From positions 123,605,501 to 123,669,500 of the forward strand of contig JASDFA010000010.1 in assembly GCA_035772735.1 (NCBI GenBank): a stretch of 64,000 bases of DNA, read 5' to 3'. Position 1 is the stretch's first letter, and every line of letters begins with the position of its first letter. Source of the stretch: Datura wrightii. Lineage: Eukaryota > Streptophyta > Magnoliopsida > Solanales > Solanaceae. The notes under the pieces are model-generated. The model worked only from the letters and a program-made list of their open reading frames with translations, had not been told where the DNA came from and did no database searches. Shown here piece by piece: positions 33,060 to 45,898 of the stretch. The position numbers were made by a program, and so were the translations under genes.

Positions 33060-35344
33060 TGTCACGAACGAACATAGGCATCGATCGAGACACGAGACAA
33101 GAATTTCCGAGAGACTCCAGGTCGACCCATGGCATGAACATACATCTATCTCAATCCAATAAAGCAGAAACTTAACATAATAAATGTAATGGAAGCCTAT
33201 TCAGAACATGACATTGGAACTGGGATTCACTTTATACATGACAAGATGATTACTATATATAGTTTAAAAGCCTCTAACATATCTGATGGGTTGATAGGAC
33301 AACACCCCTATCTAACACGGCAAGTATGAAAACTAAAAGTACAAGATAACTGATAATGAGTAGTCCTCGAGAGATGAGGACTCACCAATTAAGTTGAATG
33401 CTAACTCCGGATGGCTGGCTAGTGACGGGGCTGAGTTGGAAGATAGGAGCCTGTATCATGAACTGATACAACATAGAGTACGCGGTCAGTACGTGGAATG
33501 TACCGAGTATGCAAGGTAAGTAAAACAGACATGTTAAATAGATAAAAGTCCATAAAAGTAGGACAACGTGATCATAACATAAATATCATAATGCAACATA
33601 AGGCTCAAGGTTTTCAAAACATTCATAAATCATTTATAATCATGCTCATGAGAGAAAATCTTTATTAAACATGACTTGAGCCAAAATATATAATCATAAT
33701 CATACATAAATCATGAGGAACAATGCGAGATTCTTATAACTAACATACCTCATATGAGCACAAATGGAGCCGGACCTATAAACCCCTAGTTGGGAGGGTG
33801 TTCGTACCTTTCCATGGGTAGAACCATGAAATAGGCGTGATATCACACATGAAAGGCCCATTTTTGCAAAAGGGACAGTGACAAAGGAGGTCTCATCATG
33901 GCTACGTTGGCGCGCAGTTCTGAGACTCGGGGTATGCTTGGACCCCTGGTCTTCGGTGTTAAATACTACTCCCAAAACATATATAGTGCTCATAGGATAA
34001 TATACATGAGATTCATAGGCTAGTTAAAGTCATAATAATCATAAGCATTCTGGAAAGATGTGAACTAGCCATGAAAGTAAGGTCCGTGAGTTAGCCATAA
34101 TAATAAATCATAAATCATGAGGTTCATGCATACTTGTAAAACATGTATATACTTGATATTCATAAATTCATGATGAGCATTTGAGAGAAATCATATCATA
34201 TGTCATAAATCATAATGGGTTAATTAACATCAACATCAAGTAAAATCATAACTTGAACTTCCATAAAACATGCATAATTAGGAATAGTTTCATAGAAATT
34301 TAAATTCATAAGTTTATAATTGAAATAGTTGTAAAATCTGTACATGATTCATAGAATATAAATTGATACATGTAGGAGATTAACCCATAGATAGATCATA
34401 AGAATTTCATAAGAAATTGGGATAAAACCCCATAAATTGTCAATAAAATTTCATGGATTAGAGAGAGATTGGGCATGGGTGTGAACAAATTCACTTATTC
34501 ATATCCCTACATACCTGAGATGGACTGATTTCACCACTCCCTTTATTTCCCAATGAAGAATTGAGGAAAAACTTGAAGGAATTAAGCTTGATCACCTCCT
34601 TAGCTCTCTAAGTTTGCATGCATGAACAGGAATAGCATAGAATGAACTTTACCCTCTTAAAATTCATTATTCATAGCTTAAAATAATGTAGTTTAGGCCT
34701 TAGGATCATAGGAATTACGGATAAGCCCTTACTAAATTCACAAAAAATAACTGACTGGTAGTCCCCAAGAGGGACTGGACGAGTAGTTACTAGGGGAAAC
34801 GAGTCGTCATCTGCTATCGTGAAGTCCACTGACACTTTTTCTCAAGGGGTCCCCATAAGGGACCTAACGACTCGTTACTGGTGACCATGACTCGTGGTCA
34901 CCACTCGTTACCTCCACTGCCAAAATCTCAAGTCATTCACCAAATGCTAACCACGACTCACCTAACGAATCGTGGTGTCCGACCACGACTCGTGGTGTCC
35001 AACCATAGGGAACACTGCCAACTCAACTTTCACCTTTCATTAGCTCTTGACCGCGGCTTACTCAACGAGCCATGGGTGCTGACCACGACTCATGGTCATG
35101 TGCGTGGGAACTCAAAAGTCCAACTTATGTCGTGCACCTCACCACGAGTCACTTCACGACTCGTGGTTTACCCAACGGGCCACAGGACGACCCATTCTGT
35201 GACCTGGTGCAGAAAATCTTATTTTCTCCATTTCAACTCCCGGGTCTGATCCACAAGACGACTCATTTTGTGACCTGGTGCAGAAAATCTTATTTTTTCC
35301 GTTTCAACTCCTGGGTCTGATCTTTGGGCTCTCAGGGTATAACA
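33060..35344 (-). repeat. 3' LTR of chromovirus E
   Basis: Minus orientation, TGTTATACCCTGAGAGCC (35344) to TTCGTGACA (33060). A polypurine tract (GTTCCCAAGTGAGAGATAT) precedes it at 35345-35365. U3 at 34780-35290 is dense in CGACTCGTGG words (for example accacgactcgtggt near 34980). About 60 bp around 35200-35330 is duplicated (tctgtgacctggtgcagaaa twice). Plus-strand frames at 34881 and 35072 are shadows of this block. Confidence 0.87.
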
Positions 35345-38300
35345 ATATCTCTCACTTGGGAACATTCATCCTCAAATGTTGAAAATCATACAAAAAAGTA
35401 GAGAAATGCAATCATCATATTCAAATACTGATCATATAAGCTGAAAACTGACGGAATGACTAACTCCGATTCAAACTATATGGCTAAATTGAATTCATGA
35501 ATTATCATACATACATAGACATGAAAGAAACAGGGGCACATGAACTTAACATGAAACTGAATAGAGTTTTACGGAGAAAACTTATACCTCAAGATGGAAC
35601 TGAGCCGGTAGGGAATTAATGTGGGTATCTAGCCATCATATCTGCTTCGGCTTCCCATGTTGCTCCCTCAACATGCTGATTCCTCCATAAAACTTTAACA
35701 TAAGCTACTTCCTTGTTTCTTAGCCTTCGAACTTGATGATCTAGTATTTCCACCGGAACCTCCTCATAACTAAGGCTGTCTTTCACACCTACACTCTCCA
35801 TCGGAACAACTAGAGCTGGATTCCCCAAACACTTCTTTAAGAGAAATACATGAAAAACAGGATGAACAGAAGCTAATTCTGAGGGCAACTCCAATTCATA
35901 TGCCACATTGCCAACCCGCTTCACAATCCGATATGGGCCAACATAATGGGACTGAGTTTCCCTTTCTTTCCGAACCTCATCACTCCCTTCATGGGAGACA
36001 CCTTTAGAAACAGCCAATCATCAACTTCGAACTCAAGTTTCCTCCTTCTCACATCATCATAGGACTTTTGGCAACTTTGAGTTGTTTTTGACCTGTCCCG
36101 ATGAGCTGAACCTTCTCCATGGCCCCATGGACTGAATCTAGTCCTATCATTGCAGCTTCACCAACTTAAAACTAACCAATAGGCGATCTACAGCTCTGCC
36201 CATAGAGTGCCTCAAACGGAGCCATCTGAATGCTGGAATGATGTTGTTATTGTATAAAAACTCAATAAGAGGCAAATGGTCATCCCAACTACCCTTGAAG
36301 TCAATCACACATGCTCTCAACATGTCCGTGAGAGTCTGAATTGTCCGCTCCGCCTGACCATCCTTTTGCGGGTGAAATGCTGTACTGAGATTGATCTGAG
36401 TACCAAATCTTTTTCTAAATGATCTCCAAACCTGAGAGGTAAACTGAGTACCTCTGTATGATATGATGGAAAAGGGAACTCCATGCAACCGAACTAGTTC
36501 TCGGATGTATTGTTTGGCATAATCCTCTGCTAAATTAGTGGTTTTGACTGGTAGAAAATGAGCGGCTTTGGTCAACCTGTCTATAACAACCCAAATGGAG
36601 TCATATTGTTGATGAGTGTGAGGCAACCCTATAACGAAGTCCATATTGTTTTCTTCCCACTTCCAAGTAGGGATAATGATTTATTGAAGCACACCTCCCG
36701 GTGTCTGGTGCTCAACCTTCACTTGCTGATAGTTTGGACACTTAGCTACAAATTTTGCAATCTTCTTCTTCATGCCATTCCACCAATAGACTTCCCGTAG
36801 GTCACGGTATATCTTGGTAGCCCCTGGATGTACCAAATATCTAGAACCGTGAGCCTCATGCAATATCCAATTTCCTAAATCATCAACATCTGGGACACGC
36901 AAGTGACCCTGATATCAAAGCACGCCATCTCCCCTTTTGGAGAAGACCTCTACCTTCTGATTCTGGATGACTTCCTTTAACTTTACCAAGATAGGGTCCT
37001 CGTCTTGTCTATCTTTCACATCATTCACCAAGGACGATTCTGATCTATTCTGAACAATAACACCACCATCGATCGAATCAACCAAACGAACTCCTAACCT
37101 TGCAAGTCGATGCACATCCTTCACCAGCTCCTTTCTCCCCTTATCTACATGGGACACACTCTCCATAGAGAGTCTACTAAGTGCATCTGCTACTACATTA
37201 ACCTTACCCGGGTAGTAAAGGATGCTCATATCATAATCTTTAAGTAGCTCTAACCACCTCCTTAGGCGGAGATTTAGGTCCTTCTGGGTAAACACATATG
37301 TAGGTTGTTGTGGTCCATAAACACATCTACATGGACCCCATACAAATAGTGTCTCCAAATCTTCAATGCAAATACCACCGCCGCCAATTCAAGATTATGG
37401 GTCGGGTAATTCTTCTCATAAACTTTCAGCTGTATAGAAGCGTATGCTATCACTTTACCATGTTGCATGAATACATAACAAAGGCTGATTCTAGAAGTAT
37501 CGCAATACACCACAAACCCATCGGTACAATTCGGTAGGGTTAACACTAGTGTTGAGGTAAGTCGAGTCTTCAACTCCTGAAAGCTCCTTTTACAAGCATC
37601 CGACCATTGAAATTTCACTTTCTTTTGGGTCAATTTGGTCAATGGCGCTTAAATAGATGAAAAACCCACAACAAACCTCCCATAGTAGCCAGCTAAACCC
37701 AAGAAGTTCTTGATATCTGAAAGATTCACCGGTCTAGGCCAATTCTTCACCACTTCGATCTTTTGAGAGTCCACCTGAACACCCTCACTAGACACCACAT
37801 GGACTAAAAATGCCACTGAGTTCAACCAAAACACACACTTGCTGAATTTGGCATATAGTTGGCGATCCTTGAGATTCTGTAGTACCACCCTCAAATGAGT
37901 GGCATGCTCCTCCTCGCTCTGAGAGTATATATGGATGTAATCCATAAACACGATCACGAACATATCCAAGTATGGCTTGAACACCCTGTTCATAAAGTCC
38001 ATAAAAGCTGCAGAAGCATTTGTTAGTCCAAAAGATATAACTACAAACTCATAATGACCATACCGCGTCCTGAAGTCTACTTTCGGGATGTCACTCTCCC
38101 GAACTCTAAGATGATGGTACTTGGATCTGAGATCTATCTTCAAAAAGCACTTAGCACCCTGAAGCTGGTCAAACAAATCCTCAATCCTGGGAAGAGGAAA
38201 CCAGTTCTTGATGGTGACCTTGTTTAATTGCTGATAATGAATATACATACGAAGACAACCATCTTTCTTTCGGACAAGGAGAATTGGTGCACCCCATGGG

Positions 38301-38455
38301 GATTTGCTCGGTATGATGAACCCCTTATCTAAAAGGTATTTCAACTGCTCCTTCAACTCCTTTATCTCGGCTAGAGCCATTCTGTAAGCAGGAATAGATA
38401 TAGGTTGCATATCGAGAAGAAGGTCAATACCAAAATTAATCTCCAGCTCGGGAGG
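35345..38455 (-). pseudogene. Pol of chromovirus E: RT, RNase H, integrase, chromodomain
   Basis: From right to left on the minus strand. RT 38410-37649 has CLRMYIHYQQLNKVTIKN and active site VFMDYIHIYS, where the family has FIDDI, so the second catalytic Asp is Tyr. RNase H 37642-37274 has VVYCDTSRIS, NLELAAVVFALKIW and VDVFMDHNNL. Linker 37358-36915 ends KANVVADALSRLS-like sequence. Integrase 36902-36147 has VIDRLTKAAHFLP, then SIISYRGTQF (second catalytic Asp is Tyr) and GQAERTIQT. Chromodomain 36017-35616 has VEILDHQVRRLRNKEVAYVK and VLWRNQHVEGATWEAE. Stops and shifts separate the parts. Element F interrupts the protease-RT linker at 38456; the frame resumes at 45899. Confidence 0.92.
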
Positions 38456-39901
38456 TTCTTGGGCATATTTACATGTCCAAATACTATTTTATACCCATGT
38501 TGTACCGTAATTTAAGAATAATCTTATGTATTTTGTGTAATTTGTGGCCATGGACTAACAAATATGATTAGCTCTCTTTGTAGGTTGAAGTTGCCAATGT
38601 ATGGAGCTCAATGTGAATATAATGGTCCTAATATTGAAGATAAATGTTAAGGGATGGATTATGGATGATGAAACAAGCTAAAAGGGACATTTGGAGTCGA
38701 CTCCGTGCCACGGAGAAGCATTAGGGCGTTCAACAATGTGCCACGGAGTAAAGAATTAATTTATATAAGCAGGGGCTACCAAACAGCGAACCTCCGCATT
38801 TGCTCCGTGGCACGGAGGAAAATCTCCGTGATAGCCTCCATGCCACGGAGCTGTTCCACCACAGGCCAAATTTTGCATTTTTTCAACTTAGTATAAATTG
38901 AACCCTTAACTTCTAAAATCATTTGTCACAAAATATTTTTTGAAAACCATAGAGGAGCGAAGGGAGAAGTGAAGAACTCACCTAGGGTTCACTAATTTTA
39001 CATTCTCTTTTACCTATTCTTGTAAGTACTCTACTTTAAAGATGTTTTTAAGTTATTGTATGAACATGAGTGGATAAAAGCCTTCCTCTAGGGTTGAGGC
39101 CATGTGATATGATTGTAATGCATGAATTCATTTTGGTTTGAGTTGTTAATTATTGTTTTGTCTTACATTCTTTATTATGGTTGTTTTTATGCTTGATCAC
39201 CATGAAAATATACATGTTAAGCTAGGTAAAATCTTGAGAGAGTAACCCTAGGCTAGAACAAGAGAATGTAGGAGCAAGTTCTTATCTTACGATAGGATTC
39301 GCGGTTAGGATAGAAATTATACCTAATTTTCCTTGCTTGGTTGATAAAATGGGATGATAGCAAGGCACTGGCTTAGAATTGTTATTCCACCACTCGTAGA
39401 AGTAGTTGTGAAGCTAAGTTAGGTTAAATGCTTAGAGGTACGAAAGTCCCTAATCAAGAGCACAAACCCGTAAACCACATCCATGTAGTTGAATTGCCCA
39501 CGAACTAGGATGTCACATCCTCGCTCAACGATGTAGTTGTGAAGCTAGTTTGTCATGTTTAAAGGCTCCAGAGACCGTGAACATCGCATTTTCCAACTAT
39601 GTGAGACAACAATTGATAATTTCATACGTGAACCATTACAAAGTGTAGCATTGCATGATTATCCAGCCTTAGCTCTAGTTGCTTCTTATATTGTTTCCAA
39701 ATTGTTTTGTGACCACCGCAAAACATAATTATAATTTACCGAAAACTTGTTGAATCAACATTGTGAAGGTTAGTCTTACACTTGAATTTCATAATTTGCT
39801 GAATTGGTCCAGTCCCTGTGGGTTCGACATCCGGCTCTTAAAAAGGGCCATTGTATTACTTGTACGACCGCGTACGCTTGCGAGTGCGCTGGAGCACAAC
39901 A
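38456..39901 (+). repeat. Extra inverted LTR of F
   Basis: Plus orientation. It starts tTCTTGGGCATATTTACATG, lacking two bases of the usual TGATCTTGGGC. U3 has the perfect odd palindrome CTCCGTG-G-CACGGAG at 38803-38817, a TATA-like tataaatt at 38892, and the U5 box at 39813-39829. It ends GAGCACAACA and is followed by agtttttgg, the first bases that lead into the PBS. Confidence 0.88.
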
Positions 39902-39910
39902 AGTTTTTGG

Positions 39911-41369
39911 TGTTGCGCTCCGGCGCACTCGCAAGCGTACGCGGTCGTACAAGTAATACAGTGGCCCTTTTTAAGAGCCGGATTGTCGAACCCACAGGGA
40001 CTGGACCAATTCAGCAAATTATGAAGTTCAAGTATAAGACTAACCTTCACAAGTGTTGATTATAGAAGTTTTTGGTAAATTATAATTAAGTTTTGGGGTG
40101 GTCATAAAACAATATGGAAATAATATAAGAAGCAACTAGAGCTAAGGTCGAATAATCATGCAATGCTACACTTTGTAATGGTTCACGTATGAAATTATCA
40201 ATTGTTGTCTCACATAGTTGGAAAATATTATGTTCATGGTCTCTCAAGCCTCTAAACACGACAAACTAGCTTCACAACTACATCGTTGAGCGAGGATGTG
40301 ACATCCTAGTTCGTGGGCAATTCAACTACATGGATGTGGTTTACGGGGTTTGTGCTCTTGATTAGGGACTTTCGTACCTCTAAGCATTTAACCTAACTTA
40401 GCTTCACAACTACTTCTACATGGTGGAATGACAATTCTAAGCTAGTGTCCTATTATCATCCCGTTTTATCAACCAAGTAAGGAAAATTAGGTATAATTTC
40501 TATCCTAACCGAGAATTCTATCGTAAGATAAGAACTTGCTCCCTACATTCTCTTGTTCTAGCCTAGGGTTACTCTCTTAAGATTTTACCTAGATTAACAT
40601 GTATGTTTTCATGGTGATCAAGCATAAAAACAACCATAATAAAGAATGTAAGACAAAACAACAATTAACAACTCAAACCAAAATGAATTCATGCATTACA
40701 ATCATATCACGTGGCCTCAACCCTAGAGGAAGGGTTTTAGCCACTCATGTTCATACAATAACTTAAAAACATCGTTAAAGTAGAGTACTTACAAGAATAG
40801 GTAAAATAGAATGTAAAATTAGTGAACCCTAGGTGAGTTCTTCACTTCTCCCTTCGCTCCTCTATGGTTTTCAGAAAATATTTCGTGACAAATGATTTTA
40901 GAAGCTAAGGGTTCATTTATACTAAGATGAAGAATGCAAAATTTGGCATGTGGTGGAACAGCTCCGTGGCATGGAGGCTATCACGGAGATTTTCCTCCGT
41001 GGCAAAGAGCAAACGCGTAGATTCACTGTTTGGTAGCCCCTGCTTATATAAATTAATTCTTTGCTCCATGGCACATTGTTGAATGCCCCAATGCTTCTTC
41101 GTGGCACAGAGTTGACTCCAAATGTCCCTTTTAGCTTGTTTCATTATCCATAATCCATCCATTAACATTTATCTTCAATATTAGGACCATTATATTCACA
41201 TTGAGCTCCATACATTGGCAATTTCAACCTACAAAGAGAGTTAATCATATTTGTTAGTCCATGGCCACAAATTACATAAAATACATAAGATTATTCTTAA
41301 ATTAAGGTACAACATGGGTAAAACATGGGTATAAAATAGTATTTGGACATGTAAATATGCCCAAGATCA
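39911..41369 (-). repeat. 3' LTR of F (minus)
   Basis: Runs from TGATCTTGGGCATATTT (41369) to GGAGCGCAACA (39911). The polypurine tract aagtgtggggtag precedes it at 41370-41382. With 38456-39901 it forms inverted arms of about 1.45 kb with a 9-bp centre. Confidence 0.88.
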
Positions 41370-43295
41370 CTACCCCACACTTAAAGCCTTGTTCGTCCTC
41401 GAACAAATCCTTTACATCTCATGCACAAGGAAGACTCACAAATTACCAGTTAACGCAAGACGGCTCAAATTAAGGCTACAATGATTGATTTAGATGACAA
41501 GTTCAAATAAAGCATGTTATATATATAATATATAACATAATTCAAATCCAATACAACCAAGTTAAGACCTCCTAGCCTCAAGAATCGACTCTACAACCAC
41601 AAAAAACTCATGCACATTAGCCAATCAAGAATTCTAATATGAAACCTATCGTTTCTCAAACATGTTCCCTCACAATAATAGAGATACCCATTTTTCACTT
41701 GCAAGTTTTCCAGTTATAACATTTATGGGTATATGAATAAGAATTCAACTCACTCTCACAAAGAATTCACATGCATCATGTATTGACCCATAAGCTTGCC
41801 TTTAGCGTATTACTCCACTAATTTAGGAATGTTTGAACATAAGATCAAGTAGGACTTATCTGGTTGTAATGTAAGCTAAGGGACGGGTAGGTACGTTTCT
41901 GGCCAATAATAGTGGCTATCTTCCCCAAGCGCTTTTAATACATCACACTTTCCTTAGGAATTTCCATCTTCTTACTTCACCTTTTTTATTTTTCCTCCCA
42001 TTTTCCGATTTTGTTTTCCCATTTCATTAAGCACACTCAAACTGCTAGTAAGGAGTATTTAAGCAATTATTTTCTTTAATCTTCTTTTTTGCTCTTTTCT
42101 TCTTTTACTCCTTACTAACGCTTGTTCAATTTTTTTTAAAAAAAGGGCACCTCTAGTCTTTTCTTTAACTCCCATAACCACTATTTTTCTTCTCATTCCA
42201 ACTTCTCCCTCCTTAACTTCTTTGCAATTCCACATAAGCGCTTAGGAATTTTGGATCAAATTCAAGGCTAATGAAAGAAAAGGATTAAGCTTATATTGCG
42301 GCTATCAAAGAATAGGCTTAAGGCTCAATGGGGATAACTAGAATTAGACATTCAAGGTAGGTAAAGCGACGGATAAAAATTAGGCTCATTCAAAGAAATG
42401 CCTAAATCATCTCCTACAATCGACATCCCTCATTTCATTTTGTATACACACTAGGCAAGTTCTAGACACTACATAATAGCATGGAATATTCAAAAACCTT
42501 ACACTCACAGCACATGCTCAATTCAAGACAAATTCAGCAGACTCTTAACTCAGCTAATCACAAGAATTCAAAATTAAGCTTTAAGCACATAGAGTCACAT
42601 TCAAAAGCCTATGTGTCTCAAACAGAGTTATACAACTGGTTAACATGCTTCTCAATTAAAATCACTTGCATCTTACAATCATGTATAACACATAACAAGA
42701 ACATCAATCAGTCAATTAGCTAAGGGTTCAAAAACAAGAACCTATAGACTAACTTTCCCTCAAGACGGTCGTCATCCATCCATCGTCAGGAAAAGTCCCT
42801 AACTATGACTGAAGAGTTATGTACAAACAAATGAAATTTTTTTAATTTCTCGGTTCAAAGTACCCCCCGTCGGAAAAGAACCAAAAAGAAAAACCAACGG
42901 GTGGGGAATCATGCTCAAATAAAAAATTCTCCCTCAACCAATACCTATCAAGCACTAAATTCACCCGAAATCATTAAGCACAAATTTTTTGAAATTTCCC
43001 TCACCCCACACTTGAATCATGTTATGTCCCCAAAGCATCTAATTAAGATTTAAAAAGGGTGAGAAATGCTCCCTGGGGCCTCTAGGCCTAGCTAACAACA
43101 TGTTTTTCTTTATTTTTGAGCAAGTGGGTATTCGACCCCACACTTTCCCTCTTTCATGCTTTTTAGCTTCCTCCTCCAAGGGTACTCAGACTTCCCCTCC
43201 ATCTGTGCTTAATTCTCCACCAAAAACAACAACAAGATGAAAATAAACAAAATCAACACAAATGAAAAAACAATTAAAATTGTACCTGTGGTACC
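41370..43295 (-). other. 3' untranslated region of F
   Basis: Non-coding on the minus strand and collinear with the 3' region of C. Shared phrases include cgaggacgaacaaggc next to the polypurine tract, gcaagcttatgggtcaatac (about 41800), the row of settcaatta-type AT-rich words, and ccgacggggggta (42860). The plus-strand 42481-42723 frame is a shadow. Confidence 0.7.
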
Positions 43296-43344
43296 CTTGG
43301 GTTGCCTCCCAAGCAGCGCCTTATTTTACGTCGCGGCACGACGC
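43296..43344 (-). ncRNA. Conserved palindrome plus AGGCAA stem-loop (copy F)
   Basis: In minus orientation GCGTCGTG-C-CGCGACGT (43344-43328), exactly 7 nt (AAAATAA), GGCGCTG, stem CTTGGG / CCCAAG with loop AGGCAA (to 43296). Same spacing as in A, C and K. Confidence 0.6.
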
Positions 43345-44299
43345 ATCAAGTTTCACCACTTTTCCATCCACTTTGAGGATATGAATCTCACCCCTAATTT
43401 CTTCTCCAGTTTCCTCTTATGCTCCAGGGGTGGTGGTGAAAAAATGAAAGGACCAAGCAGTAGATGTCGCCTCTGGCACTTATTGGACCTTACGTAAGTG
43501 AAGTCATTTTGTCTCTTGGAATCAGAAAATTTCAGAATATACGGGGCTTGTTCCTCCTCTAGACCTTTCTCTACAAGCTTGGAAGACTCTATTTCTAGGT
43601 TGTCAACCAAACTTAATGTCAAGAAATGCTTCTAGTGGGGTACAATACACCTCAAATCTAAAACTACATTGTGTTTGACCTCCTTACGTGTGTACACCTT
43701 CTCCACATCAACATCTAACTCCACATGAATATCAAATGGTTGGAACTCTTTCTCTCCTTTCATGACTGGATTGGCCATATGTGTGAGACCATCATGTGGA
43801 CTCTCATGAGCTTCTAACTGTTGAACTTCTTCCAAGAACTCACCCTTTCTTCTCCTTGTAGTCCCTCTTGAGTATTGCATAAAACCGTCACTTTCAAATC
43901 AAAGCAAGCTTCAGCCTCAGCCATCATCTCCATGAACTTGGCGCTTATCATTTCTAAGGCCTCTCCATTTTCCTTGGTCTGAACTCCCAATACTTCCATC
44001 TACTCCTTCATTGCTTCTGTCTGCTCAAGGACCTTTTTTCACATGTTTTCTATCTGAGCTTGGTGTTCCAAGTCCTCCTTTTCATCATTCCTATACTCAT
44101 CAAAAACAACAAAAGGATCATAGTAGGGGCTTGGAGAAGGGGAATATGCATTTGGACAACCATCCCAATGGCCATCTTGACCACCACAAATACTGCAAAT
44201 GTGACAGTGTTGCCACAAGTGGAGTCCTCCACAATTCAGAGAGCACTCACCAAAATATGAGTATCCACCATTCAACCCATTTGTGTTCCATGATGTCAT
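43345..44299 (-). pseudogene. Broken ORF of unknown function in F
   Basis: From ATG 44299 (minus): 86 residues, Cys/His-rich (CSLNCGGLHLWQHCHICSIC and GGQDGHWDGCPN, a possible zinc-binding stretch), followed by acidic FDEYRNDEKEDLEHQ. After a stop at 44039, a coiled-coil-like segment GVQTKENGEALEMISAKFME (43999-43814) continues, then 43880-43632 and 43622-43353 (SLVDNLEIESSKLVEKGLEE, ... FTYVRSNKCQRRHLLLGPF). Roughly 300 residues if the breaks are ignored. I do not recognise a domain, and it is not the Gag/protease seen in C and K although LTR, PBS and 3' region are related. It may be a diverged Gag-like or accessory protein. Confidence 0.5.
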
Positions 44300-44421
44300 G
44301 TCAAGAAGGGTATCAGACTAAAAACAAAAAATAAAATTAATCTAAAACTAATAAAGAAAATTTTTTTCAACACTTAGAAAATTAGACACTAACACAAAAC
44401 AAGAAATTCACCAATTTCATC

Positions 44422-44440
44422 AATCCCCGGCAACGGTGCC
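44422..44440 (-). promoter_or_regulatory. tRNA-Asp primer-binding site of F
   Basis: Minus strand TGGCACCGTTGCCGGGGAT, 7 nt from the LTR end. A single copy, unlike the array in C. Confidence 0.85.
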
Positions 44441-44447
44441 AAAAACT

Positions 44448-45898
44448 TGTTGCGCTCCAGCGCACTCGCAAGCTTACGCGGTCGTACAAGTAATACAGTG
44501 GCCCTTTTTAAGAGCCGGATGTCGAACCCACAGGGACTGGACCAATTCAGCAAATTATGAAGTTCAAGTGTAAGACTAACCTTCACAAGTGTTGATTATA
44601 GAAGTTTTCGGTAAATTATAATTAAGTTTTGGGGTGGTCACAAAACAATCTGGAAACAATATAAGAAGCAACTAAAGCTAAGGCCGGATAATCATGCAAT
44701 GCTACACTTTGTAGTGGTTCACGTATGAAAATATCAATTGTTGTCTCACATAGTTGGAAAATGTGATGTTCATGGTCTCTCGAGCCTCTAAATATGACAA
44801 ACTAACTTCACAACTACATCGTTGAGCGAGGATGTGACATCCTAGTTCGTGGGCAATTCAACTACATGGATGTGGTTTACGGGGTTTGTGCTCTTGATTA
44901 GGAACTTTCGTACCTCTAAGCATTTAACCTAACTTAGCTTCACAACTACTTCTACGAGTGGTGGAATGACAATTCTAAGCCAGTTCCTGCTATCATTCTG
45001 TTTTATCAACCAAGCAAGGAAAATTAGGTATAATTTCTATCCCAACCACGAATCCTATCGTAAGATAAGAACTTGCTCCCTACATTCTCTTGTTCTAGCC
45101 TAGGGTTACTCTCTTAAGATTTTACCTAGCTTAACATGTATGTTTTCATGGTGATCAAGCATAAAAACAACCATAATAAAGAATGTAAGACAAAACAACA
45201 ATTAACAACTCAAACCAAAATGAATTCATGCATTACAATCATATCACGTGGCCTCAACCCTAGAGGAAGGGTTTTAGCCACTCATGTTCATACAATAACT
45301 TAAAAACATCGTTAAAGTAGAGTACTTACAAGAATAGGTAAAAGAGAATGTAAAATTAGTGAACCCTAGGTGAGTTCTTCACTTCTCCTTCGCTCCTCTA
45401 TAGTTTTCAGAAAATATTTCGTGACAAATGATTTTAGAAGCTAAGGATTCAATTTATACTAAGATGAAAAAATGCAAAATTTGGCATGCGGTGGAACAAC
45501 TCCGTGGCATGGAGGCTATCACGGAGATTTTCCTCCGTGCCACGGAGCAAACGCGGAGGTTCACTGTTTGGTAGCCCCTGCTTATATAAATTAATTCTTT
45601 GCTCCGTGGCACATTGTTGTACGCCCCAATGCTTCTCCGTGGCACGGAGTTGACTCCAAATGTCCCTTTTAGCTTGTTTCATCATCCATAATCCATCCAT
45701 TAACATTTATCTTCAATATTAGGACCATTATATTCACATTGAGCTCCATACATTGGCAATTTCAACCTACAAAGAGAGCTAATCATATTTTTTAGTCCAT
45801 GGCCACAAATTACACAAAATACATAATATTAATCTTAAAAACATGGGTAAAACATGGGTATAAAATAGTATTTGGACATGTAAATATGCCCAAGATCA
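44448..45898 (-). repeat. 5' LTR of F (minus)
   Basis: TGATCTTGGGCATATTT (45898) to CAACA (44448). Hairpin TTGGGCAT / ATGTCCAA within its first 27 nt; U3 words cctccgtgccacggag at about 45533; followed inward by the PBS. Frames at 45449-45706 are U3 shadows. Confidence 0.88.

Larger units (their letters stand above)
38456..45898 (-). mobile_element. Element F: inserted unit with three LTRs, one inverted
   Basis: A 7.4-kb insertion with perfect target duplication ggagg at 38451-38455 and 45899-45903; removing it restores the E reading across gctcgggagg/gattcccgg exactly as in the uninterrupted relative G (about 54172). Order: LTR in plus orientation (38456-39901), 9 bp, LTR in minus orientation (39911-41369), interior (41370-44447, minus), LTR in minus orientation (44448-45898). 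The last three form a standard minus-strand element with PBS and polypurine tract; the first is an extra inverted LTR. No RT or integrase in the interior. Confidence 0.88.

Noticed and set aside
39763..40059. Frames on both strands over the F LTR junction with near-identical peptides
   Set aside because: They mirror each other because the region is an inverted repeat of LTR ends.
38705..41168. Recurring frames with MPRRSIGAFNN-like starts at 38705, 40917 and 45454, suggesting a small gene family
   Set aside because: All fall at the same place in the U3 of the three F LTRs and are not preserved with coding constraint.
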